Notes under the pieces: generated by a model
What the model saw: the letters and a program-made list of their open reading frames with translations, nothing else
What the model was told of the DNA's origin: nothing
Databases searched by the model: none
In this document: in pieces, positions 1-5,531 of the stretch
Numbering within the stretch: position 1 is the first letter of the stretch
Layout: each line of letters opens with the position of its first letter
NCBI GenBank assembly: GCA_036390995.1
Contig: DASWAT010000210.1
Coordinates: forward strand, 1-6,344
From: DASQQQ01 sp036390995
GTDB lineage: Bacteria; Actinomycetota; UBA4738; HRBIN12
Length of the DNA: 6,344 nt
Direction of reading: 5' to 3'
Translations under genes and position numbers: made by a program

Positions 1-152
1 CTGCAAGCTCCAGGTTTCCTGAGGATCCGTGCAGGGTTCGCTGCGGACGCGCGTGAACCTTCGGATGGGGATCGGAAGGCAGCTGGGAGTTCGCACCGAG
101 CCGCCCTTCAGGTGAGACAGCGAAGATCGCGGCAGGTGAAGCGACGCGCGAG

Positions 153-157
153 GGAGG
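153..157 (+). promoter_or_regulatory. Shine-Dalgarno site of the 39-codon ORF
   Basis: A perfect GGAGG lies six bases upstream of the ATG at 164. It is the main reason to treat this very short frame as a translated gene or the remnant of one. Confidence 0.55.
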
Positions 158-163
158 AGTCCG

Positions 164-283
164 ATGCAGCGGAGGAAGCAGGCGACCCTACTGGTGCTCA
201 CGGGATCTGGTGCGGGTGATGTCACCGCGGCGATCAACGCGATGGCCGGCGTCACGGCGGTGCATCGTGTGCGCGGACCGTAG
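164..283 (+). CDS. 39-aa ORF resembling a truncated Lrp/AsnC RAM domain
   Basis: This short frame begins at an ATG six bases after a perfect GGAGG and ends at TAG (281-283). After a basic start (MQRRK) it shows a hydrophobic strand (ATLLVLTGSG), an amphipathic helix (DVTAAINAMAG) and a second strand (VTAVHRVRGP). This beta-alpha-beta order, with the GV..V..V.GP ending, resembles the first half of the Lrp/AsnC effector-binding (RAM) domain, which also exists as free-standing proteins of about 75-80 residues. In that family GP is usually followed by YDV; here the next codons are TAG GGC GTC, so one C-to-G change from TAC could have created the stop. The frame after the stop reads GVLPAPK and does not look like the rest of the domain, so reading through would not restore it. 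It is either a decayed fragment or a genuine microprotein. The family link is a by-eye inference and the frame is short enough to be chance. Confidence 0.42.
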   Translation: MQRRKQATLLVLTGSGAGDVTAAINAMAGVTAVHRVRGP

Positions 284-331
284 GGCGTCCTCCCCGCTCC
301 CAAGGCTTCTCCGAAAACCGCCTCTGACCTG

Positions 332-440
332 CTGTGGGTACTACCCTCCTTAACCTGTGGGCACTCCGCAAGAAAGGCCGCAAACCGCGTGGTCAGGGGG
401 TTCTGAGAACACCCCACCCAACCAACCAACCAACCAACCA
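332..440 (+). repeat. Intergenic direct repeat, copy 1 (two conserved blocks, 24-nt spacer)
   Basis: This element matches 1816-1911 at a constant offset of 1484 bases. Block one (332-366) contains CTGTGG, then CCTTAACCTGTGG and CACTC, with 28 of 35 positions identical to the other copy. A 24-base middle (367-390) is unrelated in sequence but identical in length. Block two (391-417) contains GGTCAG, GGGTT and GAGAACAC, with 23 of 27 identical. The copy continues into a CCAA run. It sits between the converging stops of the 39-aa ORF (283) and the SDR (497). Within block two, GTTCTGAGAAC is a perfect 5+5 inverted repeat around one base, not preserved in copy 2. CTC of block one could pair with GAG of block two, and GTG with CAC, in both copies. 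The function is unknown. Confidence 0.7.
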
Positions 441-448
441 CCGACCGA
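418..448 (+). repeat. CCAA tetranucleotide microsatellite
   Basis: Five perfect CCAA units (418-437) are followed by CCA and two CCGA units (441-448). The run forms the right edge of the longer intergenic repeat; the other copy has only two CCAA units at the same place. It lies about 50 bases past the SDR stop and outside any supported gene. Slipped-strand expansion is the simplest origin. Confidence 0.85.
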
Positions 449-496
449 CCCACCGATCGGATATCGAAGGGCGGGCGGCGCCCCGACGCGGCTGGA

Positions 497-1270
497 TCAG
501 TCCCGGATGATCCCGGCCCTCATGCCACCGTCGACGAGCAGCACCGACCCGGTGCAGAACGACGACTCCGCGCTCGCGAAGAACGCGGCGGCATCGGCCA
601 CGTCCGTCGCCTGCCCGATCCTTCCGATCGGAGGTATCTGCCACTCCGACGTGTCGTACGGCCAACCTTCCTCACCCCCGGGCGACGCGGAATGGCGCAT
701 GCCCGGCCCGATGTCGCCGGGGCAGATGCAGTTCGAGCGCACGCCGTCGTGACCCCCGTCGAGCGCCAACATCTGCGAGAGCATGATCACCGCGGCCTTT
801 GAGATCGAGTACGCGCCGATCTCCGGTTCGCCGGTCACCCCCGCGTCGGATGCGATGTGGATCATGCACCCGGTTCGCGCGGCCAGATGCGGGTAACACG
901 CTCGCGCATACAGGAACGGTCCACGCAGGTTCACGGCCATCACTCGGTCGAAGTCGGCGATGGGCGTGTCGACCAGCCGTGCGTCCAGGCTGATCCCGGC
1001 GTTGTTGACCAAGATGTCGAGTCCGCCGAGCCGTTCGACCGCGAACGCGACCGAAGCCTCGACATCGTCCGGATCGGCGGCGTCGGCCCGGTAGAACCAC
1101 GCCTCGGCGCTGGTCCCTCGGAGCCGCTCGATCGCTTGGGCTCCGAATTCCTCGTCGCGGCCGGTTACGACGACCGAGGAACCCTCTGCCAGGAATCGCT
1201 CCGCGATCGCGAACCCGAGCCCGGAGGTTCCTCCGGTCACGAGCGCAGCCTTGCCGTCCAGGCTCCCCAT
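497..1270 (-). CDS. Short-chain dehydrogenase/reductase (SDR) family oxidoreductase
   Basis: This is a classical SDR of 257 residues, the usual length of about 250. Counted from the chosen start, it has the Rossmann glycine motif TGGTSGLG at 12-19, NNAG at 89-92, the structural Asn in AVNLRG at 114, and the catalytic Ser141, Tyr154 and Lys158 (YSISK). It also has a PGDIGPGM segment near 184-191 and the SVLLVDGGM ending near 242-250. The second strand ends VVVTGRDEE; an Arg there often goes with NADP(H) preference, which is only a hint. It should be a soluble cytosolic enzyme reducing a carbonyl or oxidising an alcohol; the substrate cannot be read from sequence. In-frame ATGs at 1282 and 1327 are possible, but MGSLDGKAALVTGG matches the normal SDR N-terminus. 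No strong ribosome binding site decides between them. It is divergent from the NifX-like gene across 127 bases. Confidence 0.93.
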   Translation of the reverse strand: MGSLDGKAALVTGGTSGLGFAIAERFLAEGSSVVVTGRDEEFGAQAIERLRGTSAEAWFYRADAADPDDVEASVAFAVERLGGLDILVNNAGISLDARLVDTPIADFDRVMAVNLRGPFLYARACYPHLAARTGCMIHIASDAGVTGEPEIGAYSISKAAVIMLSQMLALDGGHDGVRSNCICPGDIGPGMRHSASPGGEEGWPYDTSEWQIPPIGRIGQATDVADAAAFFASAESSFCTGSVLLVDGGMRAGIIRD

Positions 1271-1381
1271 CTCGCGGAGCATATCCCCGGTCGTGTCCCG
1301 GAACCGCCAGGGACCGATCCGGATCATCAGCAGCTATCGTTTGCGGTGCGGCCTGACGGCTTCGCCGATGTCGTCGAGGCA

Positions 1382-1389
1382 AGGGAGGT
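1382..1389 (+). promoter_or_regulatory. Shine-Dalgarno site deciding the start of the NifX-like gene
   Basis: AGGGAGGT lies eight bases upstream of the ATG at 1398. It fixes that start, which also places the expected first strand (MVVCVPV) at the protein N-terminus. Confidence 0.75.
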
Positions 1390-1397
1390 TAACCGAG

Positions 1398-1737
1398 ATG
1401 GTGGTTTGCGTTCCCGTGACCAGAGACGGCTTGGTCGACCCGCGTTGGGGTCGCGCGGATCGGGTGGCCATCGCAGAGGTCACCGCGAGTGGGGTCGGGG
1501 ACTGGCAAGAGTTCGACGTCGGGTGGGGCACCCTCCACGATGAGGGAACCGAAGGCTCCCATCACGCACGTGTGGCTCGCTTCCTTCTCGACCACCATGT
1601 CGAGGCCGTCGTCTTGGATCACAGGGGGCGACCCGATGATGCACACGCTCCAGCAGATGGGACTCAAGGTCCACCTCGGGGCCGGTGGCAACGCGCGGCA
1701 GGCTGCGATGGCGGTCAACGACAGCGGACCGAACTGA
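1398..1737 (+). CDS. NifX/NifB-C-terminal-like FeMo-cofactor domain protein, frameshifted
   Basis: The first frame reads MVVCVPVTRDGLVDPRWGRADRV and on through GTEGSHHARV to VVLDHRG, a typical start of the dinitrogenase iron-molybdenum cofactor domain family (NifX/NafY/MTH1175-like, Pfam Nitro_FeMo-Co). The family's second half (DPMMHTLQQMG, KVHLGAGG, ARQAA) continues in the next frame and stops at TGA 1735-1737. Removing one G from the run at 1624-1628 joins the halves into one 112-residue protein, close to the usual length. Without correction the first frame runs to 1775 with an unrelated low-quality tail. The fold is known to carry Fe-S or FeMo-co precursors in nif systems, but free-standing members are common in organisms that do not fix nitrogen, and no nif gene is seen here. 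The gene may be intact with a sequencing error, recently inactivated, or read by slippage. It is divergent from the SDR. Confidence 0.82.
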
Positions 1738-1815
1738 GATCTCTTTCGTCTTCGCTCGTTGCCCCACGCGCATGATTCTGGATCCGTCGGACCCGTCTGG
1801 GGCTGCTACCAGCAA

Positions 1816-1911
1816 CTGTGGAAGCTCGCCCCCTTAACCTGTGGACACTCGATTCAGGGGTTCGCGTTCGTCCAGGTCAGCGGGTTTCGAGAACACGCCA
1901 CCAACCAACCA
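1816..1911 (+). repeat. Intergenic direct repeat, copy 2 (two conserved blocks, 24-nt spacer)
   Basis: This is the second copy of the element at 332-440, in the same orientation. Block one is 1816-1850, the variable spacer is 1851-1874, and block two is 1875-1900, followed by two CCAA units (1901-1908). It lies between the converging stops of the NifX-like gene (1737) and the 60-aa membrane protein gene (2032), just as copy 1 lies between two converging stops. In this copy the inverted pair CTCGA (1848-1852) and TCGAG (1887-1891) could close a stem over the spacer. No protein frame is shared by the two copies, so conservation is at DNA or RNA level. Confidence 0.7.
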
Positions 1912-1959
1912 GGGGCAGACCCGAACAGCGCCGTCGACCCGAGCGCCGATGAGACAGCC

Positions 1960-1993
1960 GAAGGCCCCGAGCCATGTCGTACCCGGGGCCTTC
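1960..1993 (-). terminator. GC-rich hairpin ending the minus-strand unit (possibly bidirectional)
   Basis: GAAGGCCCCG (1960-1969) and CGGGGCCTTC (1984-1993) form a perfect 10-bp stem with a 14-base loop. It begins 38 bases beyond the stop of the 60-aa membrane protein gene and lies between converging genes, so it can serve both strands. There is no clear T run after it on either strand, as is common for terminators of GC-rich actinobacteria. Confidence 0.7.
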
Positions 1994-2031
1994 CAGCGTT
2001 CTGTGACTGCTTCCAGGCCCTCTCCGCGGAC

Positions 2032-2214
2032 TTAGCAGAAGATGCTAACGCCCCCGGGCCCGATGAGCAGGCCTACGACGATCAAGACGATGCCCGCAAC
2101 GATACCGCCGCGCACGAGCGTGACGATGCCGGCGATCACCAGGACCGCTGCGATGATCCACAGGATGGTCGAGACTGCGCCGCCGCACCCTTTGGCAGCC
2201 AGCATCAGCTCCAT
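2032..2214 (-). CDS. Small two-helix membrane protein (GPGGVSIF type)
   Basis: A 60-residue protein, very hydrophobic after a short start. One predicted membrane segment spans about residues 14-34 (AVSTILWIIAAVLVIAGIVTLV) and a second about 38-52 (IVAGIVLIVVGLLI), separated by the short basic turn RGG. It ends in GPGGVSIFC, a C-terminal signature I recognise from small uncharacterised actinobacterial membrane proteins. The start is set by a GGAGGT (2219-2224) four bases upstream, at the end of a longer AGGGAGGGAGG tract. The next in-frame ATG, three codons on, is too far from that site. It is the last gene before the hairpin at 1960-1993 and lies 84 bases after the zinc-ribbon gene on the same strand. 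The function is unknown. Cysteines at 10 and 60 are not in a lipobox context. Confidence 0.82.
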   Translation of the reverse strand: MELMLAAKGCGGAVSTILWIIAAVLVIAGIVTLVRGGIVAGIVLIVVGLLIGPGGVSIFC

Positions 2215-2218
2215 ACGT

Positions 2219-2224
2219 ACCTCC
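2219..2224 (-). promoter_or_regulatory. Shine-Dalgarno site of the 60-aa membrane protein gene
   Basis: On the minus strand GGAGGT lies four bases before the ATG at 2214, within a tandem purine tract (AGGGAGGGAGG). Together with the 17-bp inverted repeat just upstream it suggests the gene has its own translation control. Confidence 0.7.
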
Positions 2225-2229
2225 CTCCC

Positions 2230-2246
2230 TTCCAGATGACCTGGAA
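2230..2246. repeat. Short inverted repeat TTCCAG-N5-CTGGAA
   Basis: A perfect 6+6 inverted repeat with a 5-base spacer sits directly upstream of the purine-rich ribosome binding tract of the 60-aa gene. It could be an operator or a small hairpin that exposes the binding site. Such a repeat can occur by chance, so the assignment is weak. Confidence 0.3.
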
Positions 2247-2298
2247 CCGGAGTACCCGCAGCAGCAGAGTGCGAAACGGCGAAGCCAGGGCCGCAGAC

Positions 2299-2658
2299 TC
2301 AGAGGTAGCTCGCCAACGACTCTTCGATGTAGCGATCGTCCTGGAGGAGGAAGTGGAAGTCGATGAGGTCATCCAGCGTGAAGGCGGGGCTCTTCGGGAG
2401 CGGCCCGCGCGGGTCCGGCTCGGTATCGCCGAAGCGCGCGGTGCTCGGGTGCCCGCTGCGGTCCTCAGCGCCGACGCCCGCCGAGACGAGCAGGGCGATG
2501 ATCCTGCGATCGGCCCGCTTCTCGACGTCCTCCCGACACGCCGGACAGATGAACGAGTAGATCCCGTCGCTGTCGCCCTGGAGCACGTGCAGCAGGACGG
2601 CGTCCGCGCTCACGTCCACCTCCCCGCACGTGGGACACCTCGTCCGGATGATCGTCAT
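2299..2658 (-). CDS. Conserved actinobacterial zinc-ribbon protein, function unknown
   Basis: A 119-residue soluble protein. The N-terminal zinc ribbon has two CxxC pairs, CPTC at 8-11 and CPAC at 38-41, spaced as expected for one tetrahedral zinc site. A basic helix follows (EKRADRRIIALLVSAGV, about 46-62), then a linker rich in Gly, Pro and Asp. The acidic tail FTLDDLIDFHFLLQDD (about 93-108) resembles the conserved end of similar uncharacterised actinobacterial proteins. The start at 2658 puts MTIIRTRCPTC at the N-terminus. In-frame starts at 2769 (ATG) and 2799 (GTG) would add 37-47 residues of unstructured composition and run through the hairpin at 2725-2746, so I reject them. The ribosome binding site is weak (AAGG one base before the ATG). 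It follows mgtA by 165 bases. A regulatory or nucleic-acid role is possible but not shown. Confidence 0.85.
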   Translation of the reverse strand: MTIIRTRCPTCGEVDVSADAVLLHVLQGDSDGIYSFICPACREDVEKRADRRIIALLVSAGVGAEDRSGHPSTARFGDTEPDPRGPLPKSPAFTLDDLIDFHFLLQDDRYIEESLASYL

Positions 2659-2724
2659 ACCTTGTGAATCGGCCCTCGGCCAGGGATGTTTCAGCGTTTC
2701 GGCATCGAACGGGGCTACCAGGCG

Positions 2725-2746
2725 CGGGCCATCTTTCCGTGGCCCG
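2725..2746 (-). terminator. Hairpin between mgtA and the zinc-ribbon gene
   Basis: CGGGCCA (2725-2731) and TGGCCCG (2740-2746) form a perfect 7-bp stem with an 8-base loop, 77 bases past the mgtA stop. It has no T run. It may weaken read-through from mgtA or protect the transcript end, or be incidental in such GC-rich DNA. Confidence 0.35.
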
Positions 2747-2823
2747 GGGATCTGTCGGGGACTAGTCATCGTGGAGCGCTCACATCCTGAGGAAGTCACC
2801 AGCCACGTCGACGTGCGCCGCTG

Positions 2824-5487
2824 TCAGGAGGGAGCGAAGGATCCCCGGGTCTTGGCCCCGGTCGGCGCCGGATGCGTCCAACGAGTGGCCAGCCGGTGGA
2901 TCCGACGTTCTCGAGGCGGTCGGTGGACCGCGAGCGGCTCCCCCCTGCGCTCGGCCCGGAAGAACAGGCGTTTCCCCAGGTCCACCAGCAGCAGGTAGGT
3001 AGCGATCATCACCGCGAGGATGCCCATGAACGCCGCGGGCAGCGGCGAGAACCCGAACAGGTGCGCGAGCGGTGTGAACGGCAGGGCCGCACCCAGGAGC
3101 GAACACGCGAGCGTGGTCGCGAACAACGGTGCGCTGGCACGGCTGCGGTAGAACGGTATCCGCCTCGTTCGGATCACGAAGATCACCAGGGACTGGCTGG
3201 CGAGCGACTCCACGAACCACCCGGTCTGGAACAGGGACTCGCCGGCGCGGAACACGAAGAGCATCACGCCGAAGGTGAGGAAGTCGTAGATCGAGCTGAT
3301 CGGGCCGAAGAACGCCATGAACCGACGGATGAACCGGGTGTCCCAGTACGAGGGTCGCTGGAGCATCTCCTCGTCCACGTTGTCCGTGGGGATCGTCATC
3401 TCGCTCACGTCGTAGAGGAGGTTGTTGAGCAGGATCTGGGTGGGCAGCATCGGCAGGAACTTGAGGAAGATCGAGGCGCCGGCCGCGCTGAACATGTTGC
3501 CGAAGTTCGAGGACGTCCCCATCAGCACGTACTTGATCGTGTTGGAGAAGATGCGCCGGCCCTCCACGACCCCCTCGGCCAGCACGCCGAGGTCCTTCTC
3601 GAGCATCACGATGTCCGCGGCGTCCTTCGCCACGTCGGCAGCCGAGTCCACCGAGATCCCGACATCCGCGTCGTGCAGCGCGACGGCGTCGTTCACGCCG
3701 TCCCCCAGGAACGCCACATCCGTTCCCAGCCCTCGCTGGACCCGGATGATCCGCGACTTCTGCTCCGGCGTGACCCGCGCGAAGATCGTGGTGCCGGGCA
3801 GCGCGGCCGCGAGCTCCTGATCCCCCAGCCGCTCGATGTCGCCGCCGGTGAGGATGCCGTGCACGTCCATCGGCAGATCGGTGCAAACCTTGCGAGCCAC
3901 GAGGGCGTTGTCTCCTGTCACCACCTTCACCTCGATGCCCAGGGCGCGCAGTCGGTCGAGCGATGCGGCGGCGTCCGCCTTCGGAGGATCGGCGAACACG
4001 AGGAACCCGGACAGCTGGAGCTGCTGCTCGTCCGCCGGTCCGATCGCGGTGAGCCCGGCTGCCTCCTTGGTCGCCACGCCCACCACGCGGGCGCCCGCTC
4101 CGAACAGTCCGTCGAGCGTCTCCCTGACCCCGGCGCCGACGTCGGCACATCTGTCCAGCACCGACTCGGGTGCGCCCTTGCTGACCACGCGGCGGCGACC
4201 GTCGGGTCCATCCACCAGGACCGACATGAGCCGGCGATCGTAGTCGAAGGGGGCTTCGGCCACGCGCCGATACTCGGACACGCGAGCGTTCCGAGCGTCC
4301 TCGCTTTCCCAGAGCGCCCGGTCGAGGGGATTGCCGCCCACCGCGACACCGTCCTGCACCTCCGCCGAGTTGCACAGGAGTCCGAGCATGAAGACCTCGT
4401 CGGAGGGGGAACCTGTGGGGTCGACGCTTCCGGAGAGGACGATCCGGCCCTCGGTCAGGGTGCCCGTCTTGTCCGTGAACAGGATCTCGATGTTCCCGAG
4501 GTCCTCGATGCTCACCAGGCGTTTCACCACCACCTCTTTCTTCGCGAGACGCCGGGCCCCGGTCGAGAGGCTGATCGTGACGATCGCCGGCAGGAGTTGC
4601 GGGGTGAGCCCCACCGCGATCGCCAGCGCGAAGAGCGCCGCCTCCAGCAGGGGCCTCCGAAGCAGGGCGTTGATCACGAAGATCGAGGCGGTGAGGGCGA
4701 CCGTGACCCGGATCAGGAGCTTGGAGAAGTCCCTGAGCCCGAGCTGGAAGGCGGTCTCCGGCGGGCGTTCGCCGAGTCCCTGTGCGATCCGGCCGAACGC
4801 CGTCCTCGGGCCCGTCGCGACGACCACGCCTCGCCCCGTGCCGGCCCGAACGACCGTGCCCATGAGGGCGCACGAGGGCAGATCCAGGGAGGAGTCGCTT
4901 ATCGGCGACGGCCCGGTCGTCTTCGGTGCGGGAAGCGACTCCCCAGTGAGTACGGATTCGTCGCACTCCAGGGCATTCGCCTGGAGCAGTCGGATGTCGG
5001 CGGGAACCACTTCCCCGACGTCCAGGTCGACGACGTCGCCGGGCACGAGCTCGGTCACGTCGACGGCGGCGACTCGGCCGTCCCGCGTGGTCACCGCGGA
5101 GTGACGGATGGTCGAGTGCAGCTCCTCGACGGCCTTCTCCGATCGGTACTCGTTGATGAATCCCAGCCCGACCGAAAGGCAGACGATGACGAGGATGATG
5201 GCGGCATCGACGCCCTGCCCGACCAGGATCGAAACCAGGGCGGCGGCGACGAGCAGGACGAGGAGAGGGTTCTTCAGCTGTCGGACCAAGACCCGAAGAG
5301 GTCGCGCGCCGTGACTGAGGACGGCGTTCGGCCCACCCACCCGAAGCCGGACCGACGCCTCGGCCGCGCTCAAGCCTGCTTCGGAACTGCCGAGCAGGCC
5401 AAGGGCGGCCGTCGCCTCGATGGAGGCCGTCTCCCTCAACTCGACGGCCTGCCAGGACCCCTCGGAGACCCCCGCCAGCTTGCTCAT
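2824..5487 (-). CDS. mgtA: Magnesium-translocating P-type ATPase (MgtA family, P3B)
   Basis: An 887-residue inner-membrane pump, close to the roughly 900 residues of MgtA. It couples ATP hydrolysis to Mg2+ entry. Every hallmark is present: membrane helices at about 73-113, TGES at 181-184 (actuator domain), helices at about 256-305 with VGLTPQLLP (292-300), DKTGT with the phosphorylated Asp at 339, KGAPE at 437-441 (nucleotide-binding domain), VTGDN at 523-527 and GDGVND at 595-600. C-terminal helices begin near 653, with NNLLYDVSEM at 688-697. The frame is unbroken. The start MSKLAGV is the last methionine before the conserved soluble N-terminus; only a weak GGA precedes it, which fits coupling to the HAD gene 44 bases upstream. 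After the last helix (about 838) there is a basic, proline-rich tail of about 45 residues that MgtA proteins usually lack. The 44-base gap is too short for an M-box riboswitch. Confidence 0.96.
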   Translation of the reverse strand: MSKLAGVSEGSWQAVELRETASIEATAALGLLGSSEAGLSAAEASVRLRVGGPNAVLSHGARPLRVLVRQLKNPLLVLLVAAALVSILVGQGVDAAIILVIVCLSVGLGFINEYRSEKAVEELHSTIRHSAVTTRDGRVAAVDVTELVPGDVVDLDVGEVVPADIRLLQANALECDESVLTGESLPAPKTTGPSPISDSSLDLPSCALMGTVVRAGTGRGVVVATGPRTAFGRIAQGLGERPPETAFQLGLRDFSKLLIRVTVALTASIFVINALLRRPLLEAALFALAIAVGLTPQLLPAIVTISLSTGARRLAKKEVVVKRLVSIEDLGNIEILFTDKTGTLTEGRIVLSGSVDPTGSPSDEVFMLGLLCNSAEVQDGVAVGGNPLDRALWESEDARNARVSEYRRVAEAPFDYDRRLMSVLVDGPDGRRRVVSKGAPESVLDRCADVGAGVRETLDGLFGAGARVVGVATKEAAGLTAIGPADEQQLQLSGFLVFADPPKADAAASLDRLRALGIEVKVVTGDNALVARKVCTDLPMDVHGILTGGDIERLGDQELAAALPGTTIFARVTPEQKSRIIRVQRGLGTDVAFLGDGVNDAVALHDADVGISVDSAADVAKDAADIVMLEKDLGVLAEGVVEGRRIFSNTIKYVLMGTSSNFGNMFSAAGASIFLKFLPMLPTQILLNNLLYDVSEMTIPTDNVDEEMLQRPSYWDTRFIRRFMAFFGPISSIYDFLTFGVMLFVFRAGESLFQTGWFVESLASQSLVIFVIRTRRIPFYRSRASAPLFATTLACSLLGAALPFTPLAHLFGFSPLPAAFMGILAVMIATYLLLVDLGKRLFFRAERRGEPLAVHRPPRERRIHRLATRWTHPAPTGAKTRGSFAPS

Positions 5488-5531
5488 CGAGTATCCATCG
5501 ACCGATCCCTGTATGTGTTCGCCACCTAGGC

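Noticed and set aside
1..163. Possible riboswitch or 3' end of a gene at the left edge
   Set aside because: I compared it by eye with glycine, cobalamin, TPP, SAM-IV and c-di-AMP leaders and saw no matching core. The open frame from base 1 to 219 has no recognisable protein features.
1335..1340. TATCGT as a -10 box for the NifX-like gene
   Set aside because: It fits a loose TAnnnT pattern but has no acceptable -35 element at 16-18 bases upstream.
857..1543. 228-codon plus-strand frame antisense to the SDR
   Set aside because: It crosses the SDR gene and the divergent intergenic region with no domain; the SDR motifs on the other strand explain the openness.
1389..1718. Minus-strand frame opposite the NifX-like gene
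   Set aside because: It has no ribosome binding site or family resemblance, whereas the plus strand shows a good ribosome binding site and a recognisable, although frameshifted, domain.
1812..1850. CTGTGG and CCTGTGGAC motifs as DnaA boxes of a replication origin
   Set aside because: They resemble the core of the actinobacterial box but there are only two per copy, no AT-rich stretch and no dnaA or dnaN nearby.
332..1911. Intergenic repeats as integron attC sites
   Set aside because: CCTTAAC read on the minus strand gives GTTAAGG, which does not fit the GTTRRRY core, and no complementary core is found at the other edge. No integrase is in the window.
1759..2667. 302-codon plus-strand frame across the hairpin, the 60-aa gene and the zinc-ribbon gene
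   Set aside because: It runs antisense to two better-supported genes and through the repeat and hairpin; its composition (Asp, Arg, Ala, His rich) is typical of a shadow frame.
2872..5529. 885-codon open frame on the plus strand antisense to mgtA
   Set aside because: It is the mirror of a GC-rich coding sequence. Its translation is low-complexity (Arg, Glu, Gly, His rich) with no recognisable domain, while the minus strand encodes an intact P-type ATPase.
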